Positions 1 through 9,000 of a stretch of DNA of 64,000 nt are shown in pieces. Origin of the DNA: Streptomyces sp. NBC_00670 (GTDB lineage Bacteria > Actinomycetota > Actinomycetes > Streptomycetales > Streptomycetaceae); NCBI RefSeq assembly GCF_036226765.1, contig NZ_CP109017.1, forward strand, positions 1,999,501 to 2,063,500, given 5' to 3'. Each line of letters begins with the position of its first letter. Position 1 is the stretch's first letter. Under the pieces are notes generated by a model. It was not told the DNA's origin. It saw nothing but the letters and a program-made list of their open reading frames with translations, and did not search any database. Both the position numbers and the translations under genes were made by a program.

Positions 1-511
1 TCGTGTTGCGGATCAGCTTGCGGCGGCCGAGCGCGGACTCCTTGGCGCCCTGCTTGAAGTCGGCGAGGACCTTCGAGCGGGTCTCCGGGGGTGCCTCGAT
101 CGGGTGACGCTCGTCGGCGATCTCCACGTCGGACATCAGGGTGCGGGCCCAGTGGACCGCGCCCGCGCCGATCGCGAACAGCGCCACGCCGAGGGTCAGG
201 CCCAGCGCGAAGTTGAGCGCGCTGATGTGCCCCAGCGGGAACACGTAGATCGAGGTGTCCGGCGAGATCGCCACGTAGGAGGCGATGAAGCCGATGGTGG
301 CCAGCATCGAGACGGTGAACAGCAGCGCCACCGTGCGCTCGGAGTGGTTCGCGGCCTTCTCGTCCACGTCCTGGCGGCGGTGCTCGTGCGGCGGCAGACC
401 GGGGTCCGCGAACGGGTTCTCCTCGTCCGCGACGGCCAGGCCCTCGTGGGCCTCGTGCTCCTGGTCCCGCTCGGCGGGCAGCTTCTCTTCTGGAATGTCT
501 TGGCTACTCAT
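1..511 (-). CDS. qcrA: Cytochrome bc1 complex Rieske iron-sulfur subunit, N-terminal part
   Basis: This is the iron-sulfur subunit of the menaquinol:cytochrome c reductase, a membrane complex that passes electrons to the aa3 oxidase. Only the first 170 residues lie in the window; the Rieske domain with its Cys/His ligands is beyond the left edge. The visible part begins MSSQDIPEEK, has an acidic cytoplasmic stretch, then hydrophobic segments around residues 60-85 and 90-115, as in actinobacterial QcrA, which has extra N-terminal membrane helices. The ATG overlaps the qcrC stop codon (508-510), so the two are translationally coupled. Confidence 0.9.
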   Translation of the reverse strand, partial: MSSQDIPEEKLPAERDQEHEAHEGLAVADEENPFADPGLPPHEHRRQDVDEKAANHSERTVALLFTVSMLATIGFIASYVAISPDTSIYVFPLGHISALNFALGLTLGVALFAIGAGAVHWARTLMSDVEIADERHPIEAPPETRSKVLADFKQGAKESALGRRKLIRNT

Positions 512-1320
512 GACTTCTTGGCCTTTGCGGTCCGAGCGGCGACCCAGACGGCGACCGCGATCAGCGCGCCGAGTCCGAAGATCCAGGCGAACAGACCCTC
601 GCTGACCGGGCCAAGACCGCCGAGCTCGAGACCGCCGGGGTTGGTCGTTTCATCGCCGTCGACAGCCTTCAGGTACGCGATGATGTCCTGCTTGTTCTTG
701 GACGTCAGCGTGGTGTCGGGGAAGGACGGCATGTTCTGCGGGCCGGTCTGCATGGCCTCGTAGATGTGCTTCGGGGCGACACCCTCCAGGCTCGGCGCGA
801 ACTTGCCGTTCGTCAGCGCGCCGCCCTTGCCGGTGAAGTTGTGGCACTGCGAGCAGTTGGTACGGAACAGCTCACCGCCCTTGGCGATGTCCGCGCCCTC
901 CGGGCTGTACTCGTCCTTGGTCGGCACGGCCGGGCCGGCGCCGAGGGAGGCGATGTACGCGGCGAGCTGGTCGATCTGCGCCTGCGAGTAGATGTTCTTC
1001 TTCTTCTCGACCTGCGCCTGCTGCGAGGTGGAGGCCGGCATGCGGCCGGTGCCGACCTGGAAGTCGACCGCGGCGGCGCCGACGCCGACCAGGCTCGGAC
1101 CGTCGGAGCTGCCCTTACCACCGGTGCCGTGGCAACTGGCGCAGCCCACCTCGTAGAGCTTCTTGCCCTCCTCGATGGCGAGGGACTGTGCGGTGTCGTC
1201 GGCCTGTGCCTTGTCCGCGGGCGCGAACGCGGTGTACAGCCCCCCGGTGGCCGCCAGCGCGAAGAGTAGGACGACGATCGCCGCCAGCGGATGGCGTCGT
1301 CGTGCGGAGAGCTTTTTCAC
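508..1320 (-). CDS. qcrC: Diheme cytochrome c subunit of the cytochrome bc1 complex
   Basis: QcrC carries electrons from the bcc complex directly to the aa3 oxidase and replaces a soluble cytochrome c in actinobacteria. The 270-residue protein has an N-terminal membrane anchor (about residues 11-31), a first haem site CASCH at 60-64, a second CSQCH at 156-160, and a C-terminal helix (about 240-262), which is the full family architecture. It starts with GTG; no strong ribosome binding site is evident, and 72 bases separate it from the ctaE stop upstream. It runs into qcrA by overlap. Lipoprotein or signal cleavage was not assessed. Confidence 0.95.
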   Translation of the reverse strand: MKKLSARRRHPLAAIVVLLFALAATGGLYTAFAPADKAQADDTAQSLAIEEGKKLYEVGCASCHGTGGKGSSDGPSLVGVGAAAVDFQVGTGRMPASTSQQAQVEKKKNIYSQAQIDQLAAYIASLGAGPAVPTKDEYSPEGADIAKGGELFRTNCSQCHNFTGKGGALTNGKFAPSLEGVAPKHIYEAMQTGPQNMPSFPDTTLTSKNKQDIIAYLKAVDGDETTNPGGLELGGLGPVSEGLFAWIFGLGALIAVAVWVAARTAKAKKS

Positions 1321-1392
1321 GGATTACCCCGGTGTCAGGATCTTCTGCGTCGATGCTTCGGAAGGGTCGGGTGGCCGGTCTCGGCGCTTCGG

Positions 1393-2013
1393 CTACTTGA
1401 TCAGGTAGATCGTGGCGAAGAGGCCGATCCAGACGACATCGACGAAGTGCCAGTAGTAGGACACGACGATCGCTGCCGTTGCCTGGTCGTGCGTGAACCT
1501 CTTCGCCGCGTACGTACGGCCGAGCACGAAGAGGAAGGCGATGAGACCGCCCGTCACGTGCAGACCGTGGAAGCCGGTGGTCAGGTAGAACACCGAGCCG
1601 TACGGGTCGGAGGAGAGCGAGATGCCGTCCTTCTTGACCAGCTCGGTGTACTCGTAGATCTGACCGCCGATGAAGATCGCGCCCATGATGAAGGTGACGA
1701 TGAACCAGCCCCGGAGCTTCTTCACGTCACCGCGCTCGGCGGCGAACACGCCGAGCTGGCAGGTGAGCGAGGAGAGCACCAGGATCGTGGTGTTCGTCGC
1801 CGAGAAGGGGACGTTGAGCGCGCTCGCCATCTCCTTCCAGTGATCGGGGCCGGTCACCGATCGCAGGGTGAAGTACATCGCGAAGAGGGCCGCGAAGAAC
1901 ATCAGCTCGGAACTCAGCCAGATGATGGTTCCGACGCTGGTGAGGTTCGGCCGGTTGACCGACGGGTGTGCGTGCCCGGTATCTACTGTCGTTGCTGTCG
2001 CCACGACCGACAT
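1393..2013 (-). CDS. ctaE: Cytochrome c oxidase subunit III
   Basis: CtaE is the seven-helix-class subunit III of the aa3 terminal oxidase; 206 residues fits the short actinobacterial form. Hydrophobic helices fill the chain, and the segments with [10 protein letters not shown] and [14 protein letters not shown] are typical of the family. It is the first gene of the ctaE-qcrC-qcrA run, apart from the other oxidase subunits (ctaC-ctaD-ctaF), an arrangement known in actinobacteria that supports a bcc-aa3 supercomplex. The ATG lies inside a perfect palindrome (2004-2024) and has no Shine-Dalgarno match, so start-site control or leaderless translation is possible. Confidence 0.95.
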   Translation of the reverse strand: MSVVATATTVDTGHAHPSVNRPNLTSVGTIIWLSSELMFFAALFAMYFTLRSVTGPDHWKEMASALNVPFSATNTTILVLSSLTCQLGVFAAERGDVKKLRGWFIVTFIMGAIFIGGQIYEYTELVKKDGISLSSDPYGSVFYLTTGFHGLHVTGGLIAFLFVLGRTYAAKRFTHDQATAAIVVSYYWHFVDVVWIGLFATIYLIK

Positions 2014-2024
2014 TATGTCGGTCG
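2004..2024. promoter_or_regulatory. Palindrome across the ctaE start codon
   Basis: Two perfect 10-base arms, CGACCGACAT and its reverse complement, flank a single T. The ctaE start codon (2011-2013 on the minus strand) lies within it. It could be an operator for a regulator of the bcc-aa3 branch or a hairpin that hides the start codon. The regulator is unknown. Confidence 0.5.
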
Positions 2025-2194
2025 CTTATCCCGCCCTCACCCCGGGGGGTGCCGTTCGGAGTGTCCGCACCCCGTGCGCTGCCCGGATGGCGCATCGCCG
2101 GGCCGTTCCGACCGCTGCCCGGGGCGGGTGCGAGGGAGTAGCATCCGGCCCAACGGTCCATGTCCGCACGACGACGAGGTCTTCCGGAGGAAGC

Positions 2195-2593
2195 ATGCAG
2201 CCGACCGCCACCGTGCTGGTCTACAGCGACGACTCCACCACCCGCGAACAGGTGCGGCTCGCGTCCGGCAGGCGGCCCGTTCCGGACGGCCCCGAGGTGG
2301 AGTTCCTGGAGTGCGCCACGCCGGAGGCGGTCCTGCGGGAGCTGGACCGCGGCGGGATCGACGTGTGCGTGCTGGACGGCGAGGCCGTGCCGATGGGGGG
2401 CATGGGGGTGTGCCGCCAGATCAAGGACGAGGTGTTCCAGTGCCCGCCGGTGCTGGTGCTGATGGGGCGGCCGCAGGACGCGTGGCTGGCGACGTGGAGT
2501 CGGGCGGACGCGGCCGTGACGCTGCCGGTGGACCCCGTCGACCTCGCCACGACGCTGGGCGCCCTCCTGAAGAGGGTCGCCCTCAGCGCGTGA
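2195..2593 (+). CDS. Receiver-like single-domain protein, degenerate
   Basis: This 132-residue protein has a response-regulator receiver fold pattern without an output domain. Acidic residues near the N-terminus (SDD, 11-13) and a VLDGE segment with Asp61 match the phospho-acceptor region. The position that normally carries the conserved Lys before Pro reads TLPVDP, so the Lys is missing and phosphorylation may be altered or absent. The ATG at 2195 follows a CGGAGG ribosome binding site at 2185-2190, which rules out the longer in-frame extension upstream. It is transcribed away from ctaE. No partner kinase is adjacent and the role is unknown. Confidence 0.75.
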   Translation: MQPTATVLVYSDDSTTREQVRLASGRRPVPDGPEVEFLECATPEAVLRELDRGGIDVCVLDGEAVPMGGMGVCRQIKDEVFQCPPVLVLMGRPQDAWLATWSRADAAVTLPVDPVDLATTLGALLKRVALSA

Positions 2594-2664
2594 CGGCTGC
2601 GCCGGGTGCCCAGTAGCTCGGGGGTACGCGTGCGTTGGCGGGTGCGGACGCGTCGTGGCTTGTC

Positions 2665-2733
2665 GCGCAGTTCCCCGCGCCCCTTGAAAGCGGGGGGGCG
2701 CCCCCTGGCTTTTAGGGGCGCGGGGAACTGCGC
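2665..2733. repeat. Dispersed inverted repeat copy 1 (type I)
   Basis: The core arms are GCGCAGTTCCCCGCGCCCCT (2665-2684) and its exact complement (2714-2733), with a second inner stem (AAAGC/GCTTT and G/C runs) between them. Looser outer arms, which start with TAGCTCGGGGG and end with CCCCCGAGCTA, extend the pairing to about 2612-2792. It lies between two convergent genes and probably works as a two-way terminator. Confidence 0.85.
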
Positions 2734-2785
2734 GAGCAACCACCAACCCACCCGCACCCGCCCAACAACGCGAACCCCCGAGCTA

Positions 2786-4048
2786 CTACGCGCCCTGGGG
2801 CCGCAGCCGAGCCCTGTCGAGGAGGCTCGGCAACTTCGCCGGCTTCGCCGGGGTGAGGGCGCTGCCCTTCTGCCAGTCCTTCCAGGACAGGTTCCAGTCG
2901 CCGTACCCGTTCCCGAACGGCGCCATCGTGTCGCCGTCGGAGTTGACGACGGTCACCACGTCACCGGCGCGCACCGTGTCGTAGAACCACTCCGCGTTGC
3001 TCGTGCTCATGCCCGTGCAGCCGTGGCTGACGTTGGCGGAGCCCTGGGAGTCGACGGACCACGGGGCCGCGTGGACGTACTCCCCGCTGAGCGTCACCTG
3101 CGTGGCGTAGTACACCGGCAGGTCGTAGGAGTCCGCGGAGCCCTCCGCGATGCCGATGCTGGTACTGCGCATACGTACGAGGTACTGCTTGCCGAGCACG
3201 ACCTTGACGCCGTTGCGGGTCTCGAAGCCGGCCTTGCCCGTGGTGACGGGGATCTCGTTGATCTCCTCGTCGTTGCGGTAGACCGTCATCGTGTGCGTGG
3301 CGGCGTCCGTCGCGGCGACGACCTTGTCGCCGGTGGTGAGCTTCAGCGGCTTGGCGTCGCCGCCGCGGAGCCGGTCGGCCACCTTCAGCCCGTGCAGGTC
3401 GCTGGAGACCGTGACGGTGGTGTGGGCGGGCCAGTACTCCTTGGGGCGGTAGTGGAGCGTGGTGTCGTCCACCCAGTACCAGGCGCCCTCGACCGCGGGC
3501 CGGGCGCTCACGTGCAGGGAGCGTTCCACGACGGCCCTGGCGGCCCTGTTCTTGACCGGCTCGCTGAGCGTGGCGGTGACGGGCTGGCCGACGCCGTAGG
3601 TGCCCGTGTCCGGGCCGAAGGTGACGTTCACCTTCTTGGCCTTTCCGGCGCCGGTGTCGAACTCGACGACCTTGCGCCCGGGGGCGCCGTCCTCGTCCTC
3701 GGTGCTGACGCGGACGGTGTAGTGGGCGCCCGAGGCCAGCGGTGACGTGCTGTGCCAGCGGCTGCCGTCGGCGGTGAGTTCGCCGGGCACACGGCGTCCG
3801 GCGGCGTCGGTGACGGTGACGTCGGTGAGGCGTCCGTCGGAGTCCCGTGAGGTGACTTCCAGGGGCTTGTCCGGGTCCGCCTTCTTGCCGTCGTCCGCCA
3901 GGGCGCTGACGGCGACCCGGTCCCCCGCGTCGTACGGCTTGGCCGCGAGCGGATGGTCGCCCCCGCCGCAGGCACTGAGCCCCGCGGCCAGGGAGACCAC
4001 CAGCAGGGTGCAGCCGGCGACCGTACGGCTGCGCGGTGAGGTACTCAT
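2786..4048 (-). CDS. L,D-transpeptidase lipoprotein (Ig-like plus YkuD domains)
   Basis: This enzyme makes 3-3 cross-links in peptidoglycan outside the membrane. Of 420 residues, 1-27 form a lipoprotein signal ending in lipobox LSAC, followed by two Ig-like domains (about 45-250) and a YkuD catalytic domain. The catalytic motif is HGCTGMS, with the nucleophile Cys in SHGCTG, preceded by HAAPWS. This layout is that of the LdtMt2-type actinobacterial enzymes. On the minus strand a TACGTT hexamer lies six bases before the ATG, so transcription may be leaderless. It sits between the two respiratory operons with no obvious functional tie. Confidence 0.92.
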   Translation of the reverse strand: MSTSPRSRTVAGCTLLVVSLAAGLSACGGGDHPLAAKPYDAGDRVAVSALADDGKKADPDKPLEVTSRDSDGRLTDVTVTDAAGRRVPGELTADGSRWHSTSPLASGAHYTVRVSTEDEDGAPGRKVVEFDTGAGKAKKVNVTFGPDTGTYGVGQPVTATLSEPVKNRAARAVVERSLHVSARPAVEGAWYWVDDTTLHYRPKEYWPAHTTVTVSSDLHGLKVADRLRGGDAKPLKLTTGDKVVAATDAATHTMTVYRNDEEINEIPVTTGKAGFETRNGVKVVLGKQYLVRMRSTSIGIAEGSADSYDLPVYYATQVTLSGEYVHAAPWSVDSQGSANVSHGCTGMSTSNAEWFYDTVRAGDVVTVVNSDGDTMAPFGNGYGDWNLSWKDWQKGSALTPAKPAKLPSLLDRARLRPQGA

Positions 4049-4128
4049 GGCCTCAACGTAGGGACGCCCCCCGGGAGCGGCGCGGCGGGTGGGCCGTACG
4101 GGGGACGCGGGTGGGCCATACGGAGGAA

Positions 4129-4156
4129 CCCGGACGCTCCTGACGGAGTGTCCGGG
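4129..4156 (-). terminator. Hairpin terminator after ctaF
   Basis: CCCGGACGCTCC and GGAGTGTCCGGG form a 12-base stem with one G-T pair and a four-base loop. It lies just downstream of the ctaC-ctaD-ctaF operon on the minus strand. There is no U-tract, as is usual in Streptomyces. Confidence 0.6.
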
Positions 4157-4177
4157 CTCCCGGTGGTGCGAGGCGTG

Positions 4178-4576
4178 TTACTGGGTGCGGTTCTCGCCGC
4201 GGTAGTACTCGAAGACCCAGCCCCACAGGCCGATCAGGATGATCGGGGCGGAGAAGAACAGCAGCCACCAGCCGAAGACGACGCCCATGAAGGCGAGGGC
4301 GCCACCGACGGCGAGGGCGAGCGGCTGCCAGCTGTGCGGGCTGAAGAAGCCCAGCTCACCGGCGTCGTCCGCGACATCCGCGTCCTTGTTGTCCTGCGCG
4401 CCCGCGTCGACCCGCCGGGCCGTGAAGGCCAGGTAGTAGCCGATCATCACGCTCAGGCCGAAGGCCAGGAAGAGCGCCGTCGTACCGGCGGGCTCCTTCG
4501 ACCACGCGCCGTAGATGATGGCCATGACGACCAGGAAGGCCGCCAGCCACAGGAACATCTTGCCCTGGACCTTCAC
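4178..4576 (-). CDS. ctaF: Cytochrome c oxidase subunit IV, actinobacterial type
   Basis: CtaF is the small fourth subunit of the actinobacterial aa3 oxidase. The 132-residue protein has two N-terminal hydrophobic helices (about 5-22 and 32-52), a polar loop with the stretch [10 protein letters not shown], and two C-terminal helices, matching the family. Its ATG overlaps the ctaD stop by four bases (ATGA, 4573-4576), so it is translationally coupled and ends the ctaC-ctaD-ctaF operon. Confidence 0.93.
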   Translation of the reverse strand: MKVQGKMFLWLAAFLVVMAIIYGAWSKEPAGTTALFLAFGLSVMIGYYLAFTARRVDAGAQDNKDADVADDAGELGFFSPHSWQPLALAVGGALAFMGVVFGWWLLFFSAPIILIGLWGWVFEYYRGENRTQ

Positions 4577-6309
4577 TTGCCGGCCTCCTTGCTCCCGGCG
4601 AGGGTCTTCTCGCCGTGCCCGGTGTTCTCGAGCTGGTCGAGCGCCGCGATCTCCGGGTGGTGCAGGTCGAACGCCGGGGACTCACTGCGGATCTTCGGCA
4701 GCGTGAGGAAGTTGTGCCGCGGCGGCGGGCAGGAGGTCGCCCACTCCAGCGAACGTCCGTAGCCCCACGGGTCGTCGACCTCGACCGGCTTGCCGTACTT
4801 GGCGGTCTTCCACACGTTGTAGAGGAACGGCAGGATCGACAGGCCGAGCAGGAAGGAGAAGATCGTCGACAGCGTGTTCAGCGTGGTGAAGCCGTCGGCC
4901 GCGAGATAGTCCGCGTACCGGCGTGGCATGCCCTCGACGCCCAGCCAGTGCTGGATGAGGAACGTGCCGTGGAAGCCGACGAACAGCGTCCAGAAGGTGA
5001 TCTTGCCAAGCCGCTCGTCCAGCATCTTGCCGGTGAACTTCGGCCACCAGAAGTGGAAGCCGGAGAACATCGCGAAGACGACGGTGCCGAAGACGACGTA
5101 GTGGAAGTGCGCCACCACGAAGTACGAGTCGGAGATGTGGAAGTCCATCGGCGGCGAGGCCAGGATGACGCCGGTCAGACCACCGAAGGTGAAGGTGATC
5201 AGGAAGCCGGTGGCCCACAGCATCGGGGTCTCGAAACTGAGCGAGCCCTTCCACATCGTGCCGATCCAGTTGAAGAACTTCACACCGGTCGGGACGGCGA
5301 TGAGGAACGTCATGAAGGAGAAGAACGGCAACAGCACACCGCCGGTGACGTACATGTGGTGCGCCCACACGGTCACGGAGAGGCCGGCGATGGAGATCGT
5401 CGCGCCGATCAGGCCCATGTAGCCGAACATCGGCTTGCGGGAGAAGACCGGAATGACCTCACTGATGATGCCGAAGAACGGCAGCGCGATGATGTACACC
5501 TCTGGATGGCCGAAGAACCAGAAGAGGTGTTGCCACAGCAGCGCCCCGCCATTCGTGGCATCGAATACGTGTGCCCCGAATTTTCGGTCCGCCTCCAGGG
5601 CGAACAGCGCGGCGGCCAGCACGGGGAAGGCGAGCAGCACCAGCACACCGGTGAGCAGCACGTTCCAGGTGAAGATCGGCATGCGGAACATCGTCATGCC
5701 GGGGGCGCGCATGCAGATGATCGTGGTGATGAAGTTGACCGCGCCGAGGATCGTGCCGAAACCGGAGAAGGCCAGACCCATGATCCACATGTCGGCGCCG
5801 ACGCCCGGCGAGCGGACCGCGTCCGACAGCGGGGAGTAGGCGAACCAGCCGAAGTCGGCCGCGCCCTGCGGGGTGAGGAAGCCGCCGACCGCGATGGTCG
5901 AGCCGAACAGGTAGAGCCAGTAGGCGAACATGTTCAGCCGCGGGAACGCCACGTCGGGCGCGCCGATCTGCAGCGGCATGATCCAGTTCGTGAAGCCGGC
6001 GAACAGCGGCGTCGCGAACATCAGCAGCATGATCGTGCCGTGCATCGTGAACGCCTGGTTGAACTGCTCGTTCGACATGATCTGCAGACCCGGGCGGGCG
6101 AGCTCGGCGCGCATGAAGAGCGCCATGACGCCGCCGATGCAGAAGAACACGAACGACGTGACCAGGTACAGCGTGCCGATCGTCTTGTGGTCGGTGGTGG
6201 TGAGCCACTTGACGACCACGTTGCCGCGGTTCTGGCGCCGGACCGGCAGTTCGTCCTCGTAGTGGGATCCTGCTGCCGCGGCACCCTGGGGTTGATTGAG
6301 GATGCTCAC
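4573..6309 (-). CDS. ctaD: Cytochrome c oxidase subunit I
   Basis: CtaD is the catalytic subunit of the aa3 oxidase and binds haem a, haem a3 and CuB in the membrane. At 578 residues it is of usual length. Family markers are visible: HGTIM near the N-terminal haem a ligand, [14 protein letters not shown] with the His268-Tyr272 CuB pair, WAHHM with the two further CuB histidines, and HFHYVVFGT with the haem ligands. The ATG overlaps the ctaC stop (ATGA, 6306-6309). Confidence 0.98.
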   Translation of the reverse strand: MSILNQPQGAAAAGSHYEDELPVRRQNRGNVVVKWLTTTDHKTIGTLYLVTSFVFFCIGGVMALFMRAELARPGLQIMSNEQFNQAFTMHGTIMLLMFATPLFAGFTNWIMPLQIGAPDVAFPRLNMFAYWLYLFGSTIAVGGFLTPQGAADFGWFAYSPLSDAVRSPGVGADMWIMGLAFSGFGTILGAVNFITTIICMRAPGMTMFRMPIFTWNVLLTGVLVLLAFPVLAAALFALEADRKFGAHVFDATNGGALLWQHLFWFFGHPEVYIIALPFFGIISEVIPVFSRKPMFGYMGLIGATISIAGLSVTVWAHHMYVTGGVLLPFFSFMTFLIAVPTGVKFFNWIGTMWKGSLSFETPMLWATGFLITFTFGGLTGVILASPPMDFHISDSYFVVAHFHYVVFGTVVFAMFSGFHFWWPKFTGKMLDERLGKITFWTLFVGFHGTFLIQHWLGVEGMPRRYADYLAADGFTTLNTLSTIFSFLLGLSILPFLYNVWKTAKYGKPVEVDDPWGYGRSLEWATSCPPPRHNFLTLPKIRSESPAFDLHHPEIAALDQLENTGHGEKTLAGSKEAGK

Positions 6310-7298
6310 AGGTTGTTCGTCTCCCGGTTCTTCTCGTGGCTCGTCTGCGCGATGCCGGCGGGAATGTAACCGGTCTGCCCCTTCTTGGCGAGGTCCTTGA
6401 GATGCTGCTGGTAACGCTCAGGGGAAACGATCTTCACGTTGAACAGCATCCGGGAGTGGTCGACGCCACAGAGCTCGGCGCACTTGCCGCGGTAGGTGCC
6501 CTCCTTGTTGGGGGTCACCTGGAAAGCGTTGGTGTGGCCCGGGATGACGTCCTGCTTCATCAGGAACGGCAGCACCCAGAAGGAGTGGATGACGTCGCGC
6601 GAGGTGAGAACGAAGCGGACGGTCTCGCCCTTGGGCAGCCACAGGGTCGGGCCGGGGTTGCCGTTCTGCGGGTTCTTCGAGGCGGGCGTGCCGACGTCGT
6701 AGACGCCGCCGGCGTTGGCCGGGAAGTCCTTCTTGAACCGGTCCGGGATCGGCTCCAGGTTCTTGTCGGTCTTCGCGTCACCTGTGGAACCGTCGACGTT
6801 CTCGACGTAGTTGAAGCCCCAGCTCCACTGGAAGCCGACGACGTTGATGGTCACGTCGGGCTTGGCGGAGGTGTCCATGAGCTTCGTCTCGTCCCGGGCG
6901 GTGAAGTAGAACAGCACCGAGACGATGATCAGGGGGACCACGGTGTACAGCGCCTCGATGGGCATGTTGTACCGGGTCTGAGGGGGAACCTCGACCTTGG
7001 TGCGGCTGCGCCGGTGGAAGAAAGCACTCCACAGGATCAGGCCCCAGACCAGGCAGCCGACCGCGATCGCGGCCGCCCAGGAGCCCTGCCACAGGGAGAG
7101 GATCCGCGGAGCCTCTTCCGTGGTCGGGGTGGGCATACCAAGGCGAGGGAAGTCCTTGTATGTGCAACCGGTCGCGGTCGCCAGGACCAGGCCCGCAGTC
7201 AGCGCCTGCAGCAGCTTCCGCCGCATCGGGCGCCGCGGCTTGGGGGTACCGCCCGCGCCGCCCGCGGCGTGGGGGAGGTCGGAGCCGTTGGGACTCAC
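6306..7298 (-). CDS. ctaC: Cytochrome c oxidase subunit II
   Basis: CtaC carries the CuA centre that takes electrons from QcrC. The 330-residue chain has a cytoplasmic start, a lipoprotein-type signal ending ATGC (about residues 26-45), two membrane helices (about 70-95 and 115-138) and an outer cupredoxin domain. The CuA motif [12 protein letters not shown] is complete, with Cys near 273 and 277, then His and Met. It starts with GTG after a GGAAGG ribosome binding site and is the first gene of ctaC-ctaD-ctaF. An inverted repeat upstream (7379-7406) may regulate the operon. Confidence 0.97.
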   Translation of the reverse strand: MSPNGSDLPHAAGGAGGTPKPRRPMRRKLLQALTAGLVLATATGCTYKDFPRLGMPTPTTEEAPRILSLWQGSWAAAIAVGCLVWGLILWSAFFHRRSRTKVEVPPQTRYNMPIEALYTVVPLIIVSVLFYFTARDETKLMDTSAKPDVTINVVGFQWSWGFNYVENVDGSTGDAKTDKNLEPIPDRFKKDFPANAGGVYDVGTPASKNPQNGNPGPTLWLPKGETVRFVLTSRDVIHSFWVLPFLMKQDVIPGHTNAFQVTPNKEGTYRGKCAELCGVDHSRMLFNVKIVSPERYQQHLKDLAKKGQTGYIPAGIAQTSHEKNRETNNL

Positions 7299-7378
7299 GT
7301 AGCGCCTTCCCGAGTGTCTCGCCCGCGCTGGTTGGCTGCGGCCTTCTCACTGGTCGGTCGCCGCCCTGCGTCGGGCAG

Positions 7379-7406
7379 GGGTTTGATGTTTATGCGGACC
7401 AAACCC
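7379..7406 (-). promoter_or_regulatory. Inverted repeat upstream of the ctaC operon
   Basis: GGGTTTG (7379-7385) and CAAACCC (7400-7406) are perfect arms around an AT-rich 14-base spacer, in an otherwise very GC-rich region about 80 bases before ctaC. Read on the minus strand the spacer contains CATAAACAT, a possible -10 region. It may be an operator; the regulator is not known. Confidence 0.4.
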
Positions 7407-7601
7407 TAGCCGACGCCCCTCGGAGGGTCGCGGGGAGGGTGGCATACGCGTCACGGGTCACCCTGATGGGGCGGAACACGGGCGGAACACGGACGTGGGA
7501 CGGACGGGGATCGGCGGAACGGCGGCGCGCCGGGAGCGGCCTGAGGCCGGGTCCGGGACGGGGGACGCCGTGCTTCTCCCGTTGCGCCTAGCGTGGTGCC
7601 C

Positions 7602-8990
7602 ATGCCCTACTTCGACGCCGCCTCCGCCGCTCCCCTTCATCCCGTGGCCCGCCAGGCGCTGCTGGCCGCCCTGGACGAGGGCTGGGCCGATCCCGCGCGG
7701 CTGTACCGGGAGGGGCGCCGGGCCCGGCTGCTGCTCGACGCGGCGCGGGAGGCGGCCGCGGAGGCGGTGGGGTGCCGTCCCGACGAGCTGGTCTTCACCT
7801 CCTCCGGCACCCGGGCGGTGCACTCCGGGATCGCGGGGGCGCTCGGCGGCCGGCGGCGCGTCGGACGCCACCTGATCGTGTCAGCGGTCGAACACTCTTC
7901 GGTGCTGCACGCGGCCGAGTCGCTCGAGGCGGACGGCGGGACGGTCACCCGGGTCGGGGTCGACCGTACGGGCGCGGTGGACCCGTCGGCGTACGCGGCG
8001 GCGCTGCGGCCCGACACCGCGCTGGCGTGTCTGCAGTCCGCCAACCACGAGGTGGGCACCGAACAGCCGGTGGCCGAGGTGGCGGCGGCCTGCCGGGCGG
8101 CCGGGGTGCCGCTCCTTGTCGACGCGGCGCAGTCGCTGGGGTGGGGGCCGGTGGCCGGGGAGTGGTCGCTGCTCGCGGCCAGTGCGCACAAGTGGGGCGG
8201 GCCGTCCGGGGTGGGGCTGCTAGCGGTGCGCAAGGGGACGCGGTTCGCGCCGTCCGGCCCGGGCGACGAGCGGGAGTCGGGGCGGGCGCCCGGCTTCGAG
8301 AACCTCCCGGCCATCGTGGCGGCGGCCGCCTCGCTGCGGGCGGTGCGGGCCGAGGCGTCCCAGGAAGCCTTGCGGCTGCGGGAGTTGACGGAGCGGATCC
8401 GGGGGCGGGTGGCGGAGCTGGTGCCGGACGTGGAGGTGGTGGGGGATCCGGAGCGGCGGCTGCCGGGGATCGTGACGTTCTCCTGTCTCTATGTCGACGG
8501 GGAGACGCTGCTGCACGAACTGGACCGGGCGGGGTACTCCGTGTCGTCCGGGTCGTCGTGCACGAGCAGCACGTTGACGCCGAGCCATGTGCTGGTGGCG
8601 ATGGGGGTGCTGAGCGAGGGGAATGTGCGGGTGTCGCTGCCGGCGGGGGTGGCGGAGGCGGACGTCGAGGGGTTTCTGTCCGTGGTGCCGGGGGTGGTGG
8701 AGGGGGTGCGGGCGAAGCTGGGGGTGTCGGTGGAGGTCCGGCCGGGGGCCGGGAAGGCCTCTTCGGCGGTGGTCGACGCGCTCGGGAAGCGGTGCCCCAT
8801 TCCGGTGATCGAGTTGGCGAAGGTGTGGGGGGAGGTGCCGGTGGGGGGTGTGGTGCGGGTGCTGTCCGACGACGAGGCGGCGCGGCTGGACATTCCGGCG
8901 TGGTGCGAGATGCGGGGGCAGCGGTACGAGGGGGAGGAAGCGGTGGAGGGGGGTGCGGGGGTGGCGTATGTGGTGCGCCGGGTGTCGTGA
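7602..8990 (+). CDS. Cysteine desulfurase fused to a C-terminal TusA-like sulfur carrier domain
   Basis: The first 360 or so residues form a PLP-dependent NifS/IscS-type cysteine desulfurase. The PLP lysine is Lys197 in SAHKWGGP and the sulfur-accepting loop has Cys320 in SGSSCTSS. The last 70 residues are a TusA/SirA domain with the carrier motif KRCPIPVIELAK (Cys398). The fusion would pass persulfide sulfur from donor to carrier within one chain. ATG 7602 is chosen over the GTG codons at 7593 and 7596 because it starts the conserved YFDAASAAPLHP segment; TAGCGT at 7589-7594 suggests a leaderless transcript. It diverges from the oxidase operon. Confidence 0.88.
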   Translation: MPYFDAASAAPLHPVARQALLAALDEGWADPARLYREGRRARLLLDAAREAAAEAVGCRPDELVFTSSGTRAVHSGIAGALGGRRRVGRHLIVSAVEHSSVLHAAESLEADGGTVTRVGVDRTGAVDPSAYAAALRPDTALACLQSANHEVGTEQPVAEVAAACRAAGVPLLVDAAQSLGWGPVAGEWSLLAASAHKWGGPSGVGLLAVRKGTRFAPSGPGDERESGRAPGFENLPAIVAAAASLRAVRAEASQEALRLRELTERIRGRVAELVPDVEVVGDPERRLPGIVTFSCLYVDGETLLHELDRAGYSVSSGSSCTSSTLTPSHVLVAMGVLSEGNVRVSLPAGVAEADVEGFLSVVPGVVEGVRAKLGVSVEVRPGAGKASSAVVDALGKRCPIPVIELAKVWGEVPVGGVVRVLSDDEAARLDIPAWCEMRGQRYEGEEAVEGGAGVAYVVRRVS

Positions 8991-9000
8991 CGGATGGTTC

